Assembly (NCBI RefSeq): GCF_019974135.1
Contig: NZ_AP025017.1
Coordinates: 1,488,001 to 1,552,000 of the forward strand
Reading direction: 5' to 3'
Length of the DNA stretch: 64,000 nt
DNA from: Actinomyces capricornis
GTDB taxonomy: Bacteria > Actinomycetota > Actinomycetes > Actinomycetales > Actinomycetaceae
Below the pieces are notes generated by a model, which was given only the letters and a program-made list of their open reading frames with translations, searched no databases and was not told the origin of the DNA. Shown here in pieces: positions 21,842 to 30,516 of this stretch. Both the position numbers and the translations under genes were made by a program. The first letter of the stretch is position 1, and each line of letters opens with the position of its first letter.

Positions 21842-22684
21842 ATGTCCGCAACCATCCCCCGCCGCACCTTCTCCGTCGGCCTGGTCGCCGCCGTCGGCGC
21901 CACCCTGGCCGCCTGCAGCTCGGACTCCGGCGTCAGCGGTATCACCAAGGAGGGCGAGACCTCGGTCATCTCCGTGGGCGCCTCCCCCCAGCCCCACGTC
22001 ACTATCCTCCAGTTCGTCCAGGACAATCTGGTGGAGGGATCGGGCATCAGCCTGGACATCGTGGAGATCAACGACTACCAGACGCCCAACACCTCCCTTG
22101 ATGACGGCTCCCTGGCCGCCAACTTCTTCCAGACCCCCAACTACCTGGCCCAGCAGATCAAGGACAAGGGCTTCGACTTCGTGGCCATCTCCGACGTCCA
22201 CATCGAGCCCCTGGGCCTGTACTCCTCCAAGGTCGCCTCGGTGGATGAGATCCCCTCGGGCGGCGAGATCATCCTCAACTCCGACCCGGCCAACACCGCC
22301 CGTGGCCTCAAGCTCCTGGCCCAGGCCGGGCTCATCGAGCTCGATGCCGCCGTGGAGCAGCCGGCCGACACCGACATCACCTCCAACCCCAAGAACCTCA
22401 CCTTCACCACCGTTGATGGGGCCCAGGTGGCCCGCTCCATGCAGGATGCGGACGCCGCCGTCATCAACGGCAACTACGCCATCGAGGCGGGCCTGGTGCC
22501 CAGCAAGGACGCCCTGGAGCTGGAGAAGGCGGAGAACAGCCCCTACGTCAACCAGCTGGTGGTGCGCACGGAGGACAAGGACAACGCCGACCTCAAGAAG
22601 CTCGCCGAGCTGCTCAACCGCGAGGAGGTGCGCTCCTTCATTCAGGAGACCTGGACCGACGGCTCCGTCCTGCCCGCCTTCTGA
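21842..22684 (+). CDS. metQ: Methionine-binding lipoprotein of the NlpA/MetQ family
   Basis: A 280-residue exported lipoprotein. The signal peptide MSATIPRRTFSVGLVAAVGA ends in the lipobox LAAC, then a Ser-rich spacer leads into the MetQ fold (ISVGASPQPHVTIL, LDIVEINDYQTPN, GSLAANFFQTPNYL). It delivers methionine to MetNI. It lies 145 bp behind metI, an interval without a visible terminator, with AAGGAA just before the start. A family B hairpin begins 18 nt after the stop and may end the transcript. Confidence 0.94.
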   Translation: MSATIPRRTFSVGLVAAVGATLAACSSDSGVSGITKEGETSVISVGASPQPHVTILQFVQDNLVEGSGISLDIVEINDYQTPNTSLDDGSLAANFFQTPNYLAQQIKDKGFDFVAISDVHIEPLGLYSSKVASVDEIPSGGEIILNSDPANTARGLKLLAQAGLIELDAAVEQPADTDITSNPKNLTFTTVDGAQVARSMQDADAAVINGNYAIEAGLVPSKDALELEKAENSPYVNQLVVRTEDKDNADLKKLAELLNREEVRSFIQETWTDGSVLPAF

Positions 22685-22701
22685 GGGCCGCTCCTCCCGC
22701 T

Positions 22702-22786
22702 GTTGCACATCTTCAGGCCCCCTGCGGGGTGGTGACTCCGACTTCTCCGCATGGATGCGTCGGCGTCACGGCTGAAGATGTGCAAC
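22702..22786 (+). repeat. Family B palindromic element, copy 2
   Basis: The arms GTTGCACATCTTCAG (22702-22716) and CTGAAGATGTGCAAC (22772-22786) are perfect 15-bp inverted repeats. The interior has CGACTTCTCCGCATGGATGC, the family core. It is centred between the convergent metQ and glycerate kinase genes, 18 nt from each stop codon, and could act as a two-way terminator here. Confidence 0.85.
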
Positions 22787-22804
22787 GGGCGGGGTGGGCG
22801 CGGC

Positions 22805-24001
22805 TCAGGCCGCCATGGCGGCGCCCAGGAGCACCAGGCGCAGGGTGCGCTCGGTGGCGTCGGCCAGGAGCTCCTCCGCCCGGGCCACCGCCTCCCCGAG
22901 CTCCATGGGCGCCGGGATCATCCCCGCCACCGCGTCGATCCCGGCGGCATGGACATCCGCGGCCCCCCGGCCGATGGTGCCCGCCAGGGCGATCACCGGC
23001 CTGCCCGCCCGCTTGGCCCGGCGCGCCACCTCGGCCGGGATCTTCCCGCGGGGGGTCTGGAAGTCCACCGCCCCCTCCGCGGTGAGCACCAGATCCGCCT
23101 GGGCGATGAGCCCGTCAACATCCATGCCGCAGCGCTCGGCATCCATGAACACCTCGAACCGGGAGAGCAGCTGGGCGCCGGTGCCCGCCGCGAGCCCCGC
23201 CCCCAGGCCGCCCGAGGCCCCCGTACCGGGGCCGGTCAGCAGGTCGCGTCCCCCCACCTGCTCGGGGAAGGCGCCGGCCAGCAGCCCAGCCCAGTGCGCC
23301 AGCCCGGCATCCAGGGCCTCGACCTGCTCGGGAGTGGCGCCCTTCTGAGGGCCGAAGACCCGGGCCACCCCCCGCTCCCCGGTCAGGAGATTGTGCATAT
23401 TGCCCGCCACCAGGATCTCGGTGCTGGCCAGGCGGGGGTCCATGCCCGAGGTATCGATGCGATCCACCCGGGCCAGATTGCTGCCGGTGGGCTCGACCTC
23501 GCGCCCCTGGGCATCCAGCAGTCGGGTGCCCAGGGCCACCAGCGCCCCGGCCCCGCCGTCACAGGTCCCCGAGTCCCCGCAGCCGATGATGATGCGGTGC
23601 GCCCCGGCGTCGAGGGCCACCGTGATGAGCTCGCCGACGCCGCGGGTGGTGGTGGCGCCCGGGTCGCGCACATCGGCGGGCACCAGGCGCAGCCCGGCGG
23701 CGGCCGCCATCTCGATGAGCCAGGTGCCCGTCGAGGCGCCCCCGAGCCGGGCCAGGTGGGAGGCCACGGGCTGTCCCACCGGTCCGGTCACGCGCGCCGC
23801 CACCAGCTCGCCGCCAGTGGCGCGGGCCATCGTGGCGGCCGAGCCCTCGCCGCCGTCGACCAGCGGCAGCTCGTCGACGACGGCGCCGGGCAGGACCCGA
23901 CGCACCCCGCGGGCCACCGCCTGGCAGACCTCCTCGGGGGACATGCTCTCCTTGAAGCCCGAGGGGGCGATGACGATACGTGTGGGAATGGTCGTGGACA
24001 T
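22805..24001 (-). CDS. Glycerate kinase (GarK/GlxK type)
   Basis: A 398-residue kinase of the bacterial glycerate kinase family, which phosphorylates D-glycerate with ATP and feeds the phosphoglycerate pool of glycolysis. Recognisable segments are IAPSGFKESMSPEEV at the N-terminus, PLVDGGEGSAATM, IGCGDSGTCDGGAGAL and the C-terminal GRGAADVHAAGIDAVAGM. Length is slightly above the usual 375-380 residues. It is the last gene of a leftward run (micro-protein, histidine kinase, DASS carrier, glycerate kinase), though a 165-bp gap separates it from the carrier. The context suggests uptake and use of glycerate or a related acid. Confidence 0.93.
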   Translation of the reverse strand: MSTTIPTRIVIAPSGFKESMSPEEVCQAVARGVRRVLPGAVVDELPLVDGGEGSAATMARATGGELVAARVTGPVGQPVASHLARLGGASTGTWLIEMAAAAGLRLVPADVRDPGATTTRGVGELITVALDAGAHRIIIGCGDSGTCDGGAGALVALGTRLLDAQGREVEPTGSNLARVDRIDTSGMDPRLASTEILVAGNMHNLLTGERGVARVFGPQKGATPEQVEALDAGLAHWAGLLAGAFPEQVGGRDLLTGPGTGASGGLGAGLAAGTGAQLLSRFEVFMDAERCGMDVDGLIAQADLVLTAEGAVDFQTPRGKIPAEVARRAKRAGRPVIALAGTIGRGAADVHAAGIDAVAGMIPAPMELGEAVARAEELLADATERTLRLVLLGAAMAA

Positions 24002-24121
24002 GGAATCCTCCCGTGGTTCGAGCGGTCGTGGATGCGTCAGGATCAGATGCGGTTCGGTCGGTGGTCAGGGGTGGGCTCGGGCGGTGGTTCGGTTGGTGGA
24101 TGACATCGGGCATGACGCTGA

Positions 24122-24142
24122 GGGTGCCGGGCCGGGGCACCG
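24122..24142 (-). terminator. Short hairpin downstream of the DASS carrier
   Basis: GGTGCC pairs with GGCACC across a G+C-rich loop, shortly after the stop of the carrier gene. It is weak, and could allow read-through into the glycerate kinase gene. Confidence 0.3.
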
Positions 24143-24166
24143 GGTGGGCGAGCTGGGCCGGGTCCG

Positions 24167-25690
24167 CTACCAGCCCAGGCCCAGCGCCGGCCAGAGCCAG
24201 GCGCTGCATGCCAGGACCAGCAGGGCCATGGCGGGGCCCAGGATGAGCGACAGGCGCCTCAGGTCCGCCGGGGTGAAGGTCTCGACCTCCTCGGCGGAGG
24301 CGAACATGGCCACCGGCTTGGCCGAGGAGGGCAGTGTGTGGCAGAAGCCCGCCGCCGCGGTCGAGGCGAAGGCCGCTGCCGCCGGGTCGACGCCGACGGC
24401 GGGGGCCAGCGCCACCACGATCGGCACCAGTACCGCCGAGCGCGCCGAGCGGGACTGGATGACCAGGTGGGCCGCCGTCGAGAGCAGGACCACGGCCACC
24501 ATGAAGGGCCACGGGGAGCTGATCGACAGGGCGGTGAAGGCGGTGGAGGCCACCCACTGGGCCGCGCCGGTATTGACCAGGGCGTCGCCCATGGCCAGGG
24601 TCGCGGCCATGAACACCAGCAGCGACCAGGGCGCCTTGCCCAGGGCCTTCTTCAGCGACACCGCGCCGTACCCGGGCAGGGCGGTGACCAGGACCCCCAC
24701 CAGGGCCACGATCGCCGGGTCGATGCCGTGCAGGGACTCGGTGCACCACAGGACCACCACGGTGCCCAGCAGGAGGGCCGCCCGGTTCTCCACCTGGGTC
24801 AGGGGGCCGGTCAGCGGCGTCGCGGAGCCCGCGGCCAGGTCCTCCATGGCGATGCTGATGCGCTGGCGCATGTCGGCGCGGCGGGTGAACAGGGCCAGGA
24901 TGAGCTCGGTGGCCAGGTGGCTGGACAGGGCCGCCAGGGGCAGGCCCAGCAGCAGCCAGCTGGCGAAGGAGAAGTCCCGGCTCCCGGCCGCGGCCACGAT
25001 ATGCGCGGTCACCAGATGCGCCCCAGCGCCCAGGAAGGAGCCGACCGCCGAGAGCAGGATGACGGTGGGGAAGACCAGGGACAGGGCGTGGACCAGACGG
25101 GCTCGGGCCCGGCGCTGGCGGCCGCTGTCCTGGGGCCGGGCCTGCAGCGCCCTGGCAATGGCCACGAACACCGGCAGCAGCAGGGCCGCCCGCCCCGAGG
25201 TGGAGGGAGCCGCGAAGACCGTGCCCACGATGGCTGCGGTGATGAGATGGAACAGGACGCGGGGCCGGTCGGTGCCGGTGACCAGCCAGGCGGCGGCCCG
25301 GGCGGTCAGGCCCGAGGCCGTGACCCCCACGGCGATGACGAAGGCGGCCACGAGCAGCCAGATCGTGTCATCCCCGAGGCTGGAGAACAGCTCCTTGGGG
25401 CTCAGCGAGCCGCTGAGTACCAGGGCTGTGCCCGCGCCCAGCGACACATAGGTGTCATCGAGCCTGGTGAAGGCCCAGGCCCACACCGCCAGGACGAAGA
25501 CGATGAGCGTGATGGAGGCCGGCAGGGAGGGGCCCTCGGGGGAGAGCGCATGCGCCACTGCGATGCCCGCGCACAGGGCCAGGGCCACCGTGGCGGACAG
25601 GATGCGGCCCCAGGGGATGCTCCGCGCGCGGGGCTCCTGGTCGGCCTCCTTCGGTGCCAGTGAGAGCGGCAGGGTCTCCAGGGTCGTCAT
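24167..25690 (-). CDS. SLC13/DASS-family anion:Na+ symporter
   Basis: A 507-residue membrane protein with about 11-12 helices after a 30-residue polar N-terminus. The features of divalent-anion sodium symporters are present: a repeated Ser-Asn/Thr-type hairpin region (APSTSGRAALLLPVF in the first half and LPSSAKPVAMFAS in the second) and long alternating hydrophobic stretches. DASS carriers move dicarboxylates, tricarboxylates, sulfate or similar anions. Because glycerate kinase follows, an organic acid such as glycerate is a reasonable guess but not proven. Its start overlaps the end of the histidine kinase gene by 4 bp, so the two are coupled. Confidence 0.83.
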   Translation of the reverse strand: MTTLETLPLSLAPKEADQEPRARSIPWGRILSATVALALCAGIAVAHALSPEGPSLPASITLIVFVLAVWAWAFTRLDDTYVSLGAGTALVLSGSLSPKELFSSLGDDTIWLLVAAFVIAVGVTASGLTARAAAWLVTGTDRPRVLFHLITAAIVGTVFAAPSTSGRAALLLPVFVAIARALQARPQDSGRQRRARARLVHALSLVFPTVILLSAVGSFLGAGAHLVTAHIVAAAGSRDFSFASWLLLGLPLAALSSHLATELILALFTRRADMRQRISIAMEDLAAGSATPLTGPLTQVENRAALLLGTVVVLWCTESLHGIDPAIVALVGVLVTALPGYGAVSLKKALGKAPWSLLVFMAATLAMGDALVNTGAAQWVASTAFTALSISSPWPFMVAVVLLSTAAHLVIQSRSARSAVLVPIVVALAPAVGVDPAAAAFASTAAAGFCHTLPSSAKPVAMFASAEEVETFTPADLRRLSLILGPAMALLVLACSAWLWPALGLGW

Positions 25691-27213
25691 GAGGCGCCCC
25701 CTGGGCTCAGGGGCGAGGAGACCGAGGCCGACGGCGCAGGCGCGGCGTCGTCGTGACGGCGCAGGGACCAGGCCGGGCCCGCGGGGATGCGCATCCCCAC
25801 CGTGGCTCCCTGTCCGGGAGCGGAGCTGATGAAGACGGTGCCGTCGTGGGCGTCGGCGATCGCGCGGACGATGGCCAGGCCCAGTCCGGCGCCCCGGCGC
25901 CGGGAGCCGGCCTCCTCCTGGGTGAAGCGCTCGAAGAGCCAGTCGACGTCCTCGGTGCGCACCCCGGGGCCGGCATCGGTCACGGAGATCTCCAGGCCGC
26001 TGCGGCCGTAGCTGTCCGTCGTCGGCGCGATGCGCAGCCGGAGGGGACCGGTGCCCCCGTGCTGGAGGGCGTTGCGGGCCAGGTGGGAGACGGCCTGGCG
26101 GATGCGCTGAGCATCGAGGGCGGCGGTGCCCGCCGCCAGGACCTGGGGGCGCCAGCGCCCGGGGGCCTGCGCCTCCAGGTCGGCCTGCAGGGTGCCGGCC
26201 AGCTCCAGGACCTCGACCTGCTGATCGGGGTGCACGAAATCGCGGCGCTCGGCCTGGGCCAGGGTGTGCAGATCCTCCAGCACCCCCAGGAGCCCGGCGA
26301 TCGTGGCGCGCTGCTCACGGGCCTGCGCGGTGGCCGGTGCGGCGGCCAGCTGGGCGTCCATGGTGCTCAGCGGCTCGGCGAGCTCGCTGTGCGCGCGGGT
26401 GATGAACTGGGTCTGGCCGGTGAAGGCCTCCTCCAGTCGGTCGAGCATCCCGTTGAAGGATGAGGTCAGGGCGGCGATGTCGTCGCGCCCGTGCACGGGC
26501 AGGCGGTGGGTCAGGTCCTGCTCGGTGATGGAGCGGGCCGCCTCCCCCAGGGCGCGCAGAGGTCGCAGGATCTGCCGGGAGACGAGCAGCCCGATGAGCC
26601 CGGTGAGGACCAGGACGGCGGCGCCGATACCCGCCATGAGCCAGATCGTGGAGTTGAGCGTGGTCACGTGCGGCCCGGTGAAGCTGATCGCGATGAAGGA
26701 CAGGTGCTGCTGGGGATCCTCCGGCTGGAGCTCGACCCGGGCCCAGCGGATCTCCCCGTTGCCGTACTCGGTGGCCCCTGAGGGGGACTGGATCATCTGG
26801 GTGAACAGGGGGTCGGACAGGCTCAGGTCGAGCCGGGGGGTGTTCTCCCCCGAGAGCTGCTCCGCCTTCCCGGTGGAGTGGTTGACCACGACGACGGACT
26901 CGTGCTCGGCGAAGTGCTGGCGGGACAGGAAGACCTCTACCAGGCTGGTGGTGGAGGTGAAGGGCTTGGAGGTGGCGGGATCGAGCCCGGTGGCGGCGAA
27001 GCGCTGGAGCTCGGTGACCTCCTGGGTCACCTCCTCGTTGGCCCTCTGGGCAATGTCGGCCATGAGGGTGGAGCGCACGGAGACGACCATGGTCACCAGG
27101 CCCAGGGCCACGACGAACAGCATCCAGGCCACGATGCGCAGCCGTGCGGGGATGCGGGAGCCGTCGGCTCTCCGGGGTGTGGGGGCCTGCGCGGGGGTGG
27201 TGCGATCGGACAT
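25687..27213 (-). CDS. Membrane sensor histidine kinase with atypical H-box
   Basis: A 508-residue sensor. A short cytoplasmic N-terminus leads to helix 1 (about 28-50), an extracytoplasmic sensing domain of about 130 residues, and helix 2 (about 190-212). A HAMP linker (RQILRPLRALGEAARSI...LPVHGRDDIAALTSSFNGM) and the kinase core follow. The ATP-binding boxes are intact: NALQHG (N), SVTDAGPGV (G1) and GAGLGLAIVRAIADAHDG (G2). The H-box reads RAHSELAEPL rather than ASHELRTPL, so His275 sits one position before the usual phosphorylation site, which is Ser276. No response regulator is adjacent. An alternative GTG at 27240 would add 9 residues but overlaps the upstream micro-gene. Confidence 0.85.
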   Translation of the reverse strand: MSDRTTPAQAPTPRRADGSRIPARLRIVAWMLFVVALGLVTMVVSVRSTLMADIAQRANEEVTQEVTELQRFAATGLDPATSKPFTSTTSLVEVFLSRQHFAEHESVVVVNHSTGKAEQLSGENTPRLDLSLSDPLFTQMIQSPSGATEYGNGEIRWARVELQPEDPQQHLSFIAISFTGPHVTTLNSTIWLMAGIGAAVLVLTGLIGLLVSRQILRPLRALGEAARSITEQDLTHRLPVHGRDDIAALTSSFNGMLDRLEEAFTGQTQFITRAHSELAEPLSTMDAQLAAAPATAQAREQRATIAGLLGVLEDLHTLAQAERRDFVHPDQQVEVLELAGTLQADLEAQAPGRWRPQVLAAGTAALDAQRIRQAVSHLARNALQHGGTGPLRLRIAPTTDSYGRSGLEISVTDAGPGVRTEDVDWLFERFTQEEAGSRRRGAGLGLAIVRAIADAHDGTVFISSAPGQGATVGMRIPAGPAWSLRRHDDAAPAPSASVSSPLSPGGAS

Positions 27214-27217
27214 GCGC

Positions 27218-27367
27218 TCAACCCCCCTGCGCGCCGCCACTGAGGTGGACGACGTCGGGTGCCTGGGGCGGGCCCGGCATGAAGGCCAGACTCTCCGCCG
27301 CCAGTGCCAGCAGGACGGGGACGAGCATGACGACGGCGAGGGCGAGAATGCGGCGTGCGCTGTTCAT
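27218..27367 (-). CDS. 49-residue membrane micro-protein upstream of the histidine kinase
   Basis: On the minus strand an ATG at 27367 opens 49 codons ending at 27218: a basic start MNSARR, one hydrophobic segment (ILALAVVMLVPVLLALAAES) and a short polar tail ending LSGGAQGG. Its TGA is followed 4 nt later by the ATG of the histidine kinase gene, the spacing of a translated operon member. It may be a small membrane partner of the sensor or an exported peptide after signal cleavage. No family is recognised. Confidence 0.55.
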   Translation of the reverse strand: MNSARRILALAVVMLVPVLLALAAESLAFMPGPPQAPDVVHLSGGAQGG

Positions 27368-27623
27368 GCCACCCAGTGTTTCGGCCCTGTCGCAGGGCCT
27401 CCCGAGACCAGGCTTAGTGTTTTCTTATGTAGCGGGCGTGTGACGGCGTCGAGGGTCTGCGGCCGCTGCCGGGCCCTGGGGTCATGAAGCCGTCACGGTT
27501 GAGTCAAGAGTTGGGAACGAGTGGCCTGGGCGCATTGCCGGGCGCCCACGGGCGGGCATAGCCTCTGCCTCCCGCTGATGGTGTGTCGCGGGCAGGAGTG
27601 GAAGAAAGGGAAGCGGCGGCTTG

Positions 27624-28118
27624 ATGGGACTGACTGCCCGCCTGAGGGGAGTGCTGGATAGGCACCGGTTCGCACTCGTGGCCTTCGTGGGAGTGATGGT
27701 GGTGCTCCTGGCTGTGGTGATCCCGGCCCGGGCGCAGGCGGTGCGCACTGGCGACCTGCAGGTCTCTGTGCGCGTCACCGGGGCGCCGGCGGGGCTGGTG
27801 CGCGACTACCTGCTGGACTACACCTGCACCGACGGCCAGGAGGGCACGGTCAGTGCCCGGGGCTCGGGTGCCCCGACCGTTGTCGAGGGGGTCTTCCCCA
27901 TGGGGACGCGCTGCACGGTGACGGCCGACGCCGAGGATCTGGACCTGCCCGGCTACGTCGTCGAGCCCAGGCAGGGGCGGTCGGTGGCCGGGAGCTCGGT
28001 GGTCATCGCCGGTAGCGCGGGCGGTGGGCCGACAGCCGCGGTGGTCGAGGTCGATTACCGGGCCGCCTGCACCGGGGTGCTGCACGAGGCCCGGACCGGC
28101 GGCTGCGCGGGCCGGTGA
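27624..28118 (+). CDS. Secreted or membrane-anchored protein with a DUF5979-like domain
   Basis: A 164-residue protein. An N-terminal hydrophobic helix (residues about 17-38, LVAFVGVMVVLLAVVIPARA) acts as signal or anchor. One beta-sandwich-like domain follows: LQVSVRVTGAPAG..., DYTCTDGQEG..., VVEGVFPMGTRCTVTADAEDLDLPGY. Two Cys flank the middle and a further Cys pair lies at the C-terminus. The pattern resembles DUF5979 domains found in surface proteins of Actinomyces, although those usually occur as several repeats with an LPXTG tail that is missing here. It stands alone, divergent from the micro-protein/histidine-kinase operon. Confidence 0.55.
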   Translation: MGLTARLRGVLDRHRFALVAFVGVMVVLLAVVIPARAQAVRTGDLQVSVRVTGAPAGLVRDYLLDYTCTDGQEGTVSARGSGAPTVVEGVFPMGTRCTVTADAEDLDLPGYVVEPRQGRSVAGSSVVIAGSAGGGPTAAVVEVDYRAACTGVLHEARTGGCAGR

Positions 28119-28205
28119 GCCCGCCGCGATACCGCCCCGAGCCCGCCCGCGTCTGGCCGATCCGCGTAGTATGGGGGCCACCACTCCTCTGACGGAGGTA
28201 TGTCG

Positions 28206-28712
28206 ATGATCCGCAGCATTCATGAGCGCACGATCAACGCCCCAGCCCAGGACCTGGCCCCGTTGCTGGATGGGCTGGGCGGCGAGGGGGACCGGCTGTG
28301 GCCCAGCGAGCGCTGGGTGCCAATGGTGCTGGATCGCCCGCTCGCGGTGGGGGCCGATGGCGGTCACGGCGCCATCCGCTACCGGGTGGTGGAGTACGAG
28401 CCCGGCAGGAGGGTGCGCTTCCTGTTCCACCGGACCACGGGCATCGCGGGGATCCACGAGCTCAGCGTGGAGGCACTGGGTGAGCGGCGCTGCCGGGTGC
28501 GGCACATCCTGCTGGGGCGGGCTCATGGGGTGATGCGGCTCCTGTTCCCGGTGCTCGTGGCGCCGCTGCACGACGCCGTCATCGAGGACCTGCTGGACAA
28601 GGCTGAGCGGGCAGCCACCGGTGGGGTGCGTCGCCCGACCCGGCACCCTGCCTGGATCCGCGCATGGTCGCGCTTCGAGGGCCGCGATGGCGCTCGCGGA
28701 CAAGGCGCGTAA
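28206..28712 (+). CDS. SRPBCC-superfamily (START-like) protein
   Basis: A 168-residue soluble protein with the pattern of a polyketide-cyclase/START-like lipid-binding fold: a first strand IRSIHERTINAPAQDLAPLL, a middle GAIRYRVVEYEPGRRVRFLFH, and a final amphipathic helix (APLHDAVIEDLLDKAERA). Such proteins bind small hydrophobic ligands or act in polyketide or lipid metabolism, but function cannot be assigned. The ATG at 28206 has GGAGG (28194-28198) 7 nt upstream, whereas the ATG at 28200 lies too close to it. It is convergent with upp. Confidence 0.72.
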   Translation: MIRSIHERTINAPAQDLAPLLDGLGGEGDRLWPSERWVPMVLDRPLAVGADGGHGAIRYRVVEYEPGRRVRFLFHRTTGIAGIHELSVEALGERRCRVRHILLGRAHGVMRLLFPVLVAPLHDAVIEDLLDKAERAATGGVRRPTRHPAWIRAWSRFEGRDGARGQGA

Positions 28713-28777
28713 GAAATCCGGGTGGGCCGCTGGAGGCGGTCGGTGGGCGGCGTCGTCGAGCCGGCTGCAGCCGGCGG

Positions 28778-29416
28778 TCAGTCGACGATGCCGTAGAGGC
28801 GGTCGCCGGCGTCGCCCAGGCCCGGGACGATGTAGGCGTGCTCGTTGAGGCGCTCGTCGACGGCGGCGGTGACCACGGTGACGTTGGCCCGCTGGCCGAC
28901 CGCGGCCTCCAGGGTGGCCACGCCCTCGGGGGCGGCGATGAGGCAGAGGGCGGTGACGTCGCGGGCCCCGCGCTCCAGGAGGTAGTCGATGGCGGCCACC
29001 AGGGTGTGGCCGGTGGCGAGCATGGGGTCGATGACGAAGCACTGGCGGCCCGAGAGGTCGTCGGGCAGGCGGTTGGCGTAGGTCTCCACCTCCAGGGTGT
29101 CCTCGTCGCGCTTCATGCCCAGGAAGCCGACCTCAGCGGTGGGCAGCAGGCGTGTCATGCCCTCCAGCATTCCCAGGCCGGCCCGCAGGATCGGCACCAC
29201 GATGGGCTGGGGGGTGGCCAGGCGGCGGCACTGCGCGACGGCCACGGGGGTGGTGATCTCGACCTCCTCAGTGCGGACGTCGCGGGTGGCCTCGTAGGCC
29301 AGGAGGGTGACGAGCTCGTCGACGAGCTGGCGGAAGACCGCCGAGGGGGTCCGGGAGTCCCGCAGCACGGAGAGCTTGTGGTCGATGAGGGGGTGGTCGG
29401 CGATGTGGAGGCGCAT
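28778..29416 (-). CDS. upp: Uracil phosphoribosyltransferase
   Basis: A 212-residue salvage enzyme that makes UMP from uracil and PRPP. The family opening [31 protein letters not shown], the PRPP-binding loop [11 protein letters not shown] and the C-terminal uracil-binding [14 protein letters not shown] are all present at normal spacing. A family A hairpin begins 42 nt upstream of the start codon, inside its likely leader or promoter region. A uracil permease that could supply the substrate is encoded at 50172. Confidence 0.97.
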   Translation of the reverse strand: MRLHIADHPLIDHKLSVLRDSRTPSAVFRQLVDELVTLLAYEATRDVRTEEVEITTPVAVAQCRRLATPQPIVVPILRAGLGMLEGMTRLLPTAEVGFLGMKRDEDTLEVETYANRLPDDLSGRQCFVIDPMLATGHTLVAAIDYLLERGARDVTALCLIAAPEGVATLEAAVGQRANVTVVTAAVDERLNEHAYIVPGLGDAGDRLYGIVD

Positions 29417-29458
29417 GCCCCCAGCCTACGGTGTCGCCCGCCCCCGCTCCCCCTTCAT

Positions 29459-29526
29459 TTCGACAATTTGCATGAGATCGTACTTCTCCAGGCCCGGAAA
29501 AGGCCGATCTCATGCAAATTGTCGAA
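29459..29526 (+). repeat. Family A palindromic element, copy 1
   Basis: The 22-bp arms (29459-29480 and 29505-29526), containing CAATTTGCATGAGATC, are perfectly complementary around a 24-nt loop that begins TACTTCTCCAGGCCCGG. It lies between the stop of the VOC gene and the start of upp, both leftward. Confidence 0.92.
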
Positions 29527-29547
29527 GGTTGGGGAGGTGGGGGATCC

Positions 29548-30318
29548 TCACATCTCGACGAGCATGAAGTTGGCGCCGTGGGGGTCGGCTACCGGGAGAA
29601 TCCGGCCGTAGGGGCTGTCCTGCGGCTCCCCCAGTGCCCTGCCGCCGAGTGCCGGCACGCGCGCCGCGGCCGAGTCGAGATCCTCCACCCCGAAGTAGAC
29701 CCGCCAGGCCGGAGCGCCCCCGGTGAAGGCCGAGCGCTCCCCGATGCCGCACAGGGGCCCCGTCCCCGGGTCGTTGACGCGGTAGGGCAGGCCCTGGCCG
29801 GGCTCCACCTCGCGGGTGCGCCAGCCGAACACCGTCTCGTAGAAGCCGACACCGGCATCCAGCCCATCAGTCAGCACTTCGTACCACAGCGGCATGCCCG
29901 CTTCCTGCGGAGCCGCGGGCGCCGGGTCGGTATCGGAGATCATGCCGACCTGTGCGCCCCCAGGATCAGTGACGACGGCGAAGGTGGTCGTGCCGTCCTC
30001 GCCCACCTCGGTGCACGGGATGACGACGCCCCCGCCTGCCGCCTCCGCCTGGGTGACAGCCGCCGCGACGTCGTCGACGAGCAGGGTGACCAGCCAGCCG
30101 CCATCGTCCTGCTGGCCCTCCTGCGGCTCGAAGGAGGCGATGAGGTGATCGCGGAGCAACACCATCGTGGAGATGCCCGACCCCGGGTCGGCGTCGGCGA
30201 CCTGCCAGCCCAGCAGCCCGCCGTAGAAGGCTGCCGCGGCCTCGGCATCGGGGGTGTAGAGCTCGAGCCAGCAGGGGCGGCCCGGAGAAGTCGTCGTGGT
30301 GACGGTTGAAGCGGCCAT
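29548..30318 (-). CDS. VOC-superfamily (glyoxalase/dioxygenase-like) protein, two domains
   Basis: A 256-residue protein with two tandem vicinal-oxygen-chelate modules (about residues 10-125 and 135-256). The first opens PCWLELYTPDAEAAAAFYGGLLGW and the second PLWYEVLTDGLDAGVGFYETVFGW; each ends in a TDPGGAQVG or ADPHGANFML motif. Two-domain proteins of this kind include glyoxalases, bleomycin-resistance-like proteins and hydroxylases; metal ligands and substrate are not evident. GGAGG lies 5 nt before the ATG at 30318. It is followed by a family A hairpin and upp. Confidence 0.82.
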   Translation of the reverse strand: MAASTVTTTTSPGRPCWLELYTPDAEAAAAFYGGLLGWQVADADPGSGISTMVLLRDHLIASFEPQEGQQDDGGWLVTLLVDDVAAAVTQAEAAGGGVVIPCTEVGEDGTTTFAVVTDPGGAQVGMISDTDPAPAAPQEAGMPLWYEVLTDGLDAGVGFYETVFGWRTREVEPGQGLPYRVNDPGTGPLCGIGERSAFTGGAPAWRVYFGVEDLDSAAARVPALGGRALGEPQDSPYGRILPVADPHGANFMLVEM

Positions 30319-30516
30319 CGGTCCTCCAAGGATGTCAAGGATATGAGGGCTCGTTCCTGCGGCCAGGCCCGCGCCGGTCGCCATCGGCCCAGGTGAGGTT
30401 GCCCCTACGGTAGGTGGACTGCCCGGCTGTCGACGACTCCGATCCTGCTGTGATCCGGTGGCGCGCATGGGCCGACGACGCATAGCGCCGCGTCCCATCA
30501 GCGGTCTGGCAGTGGT

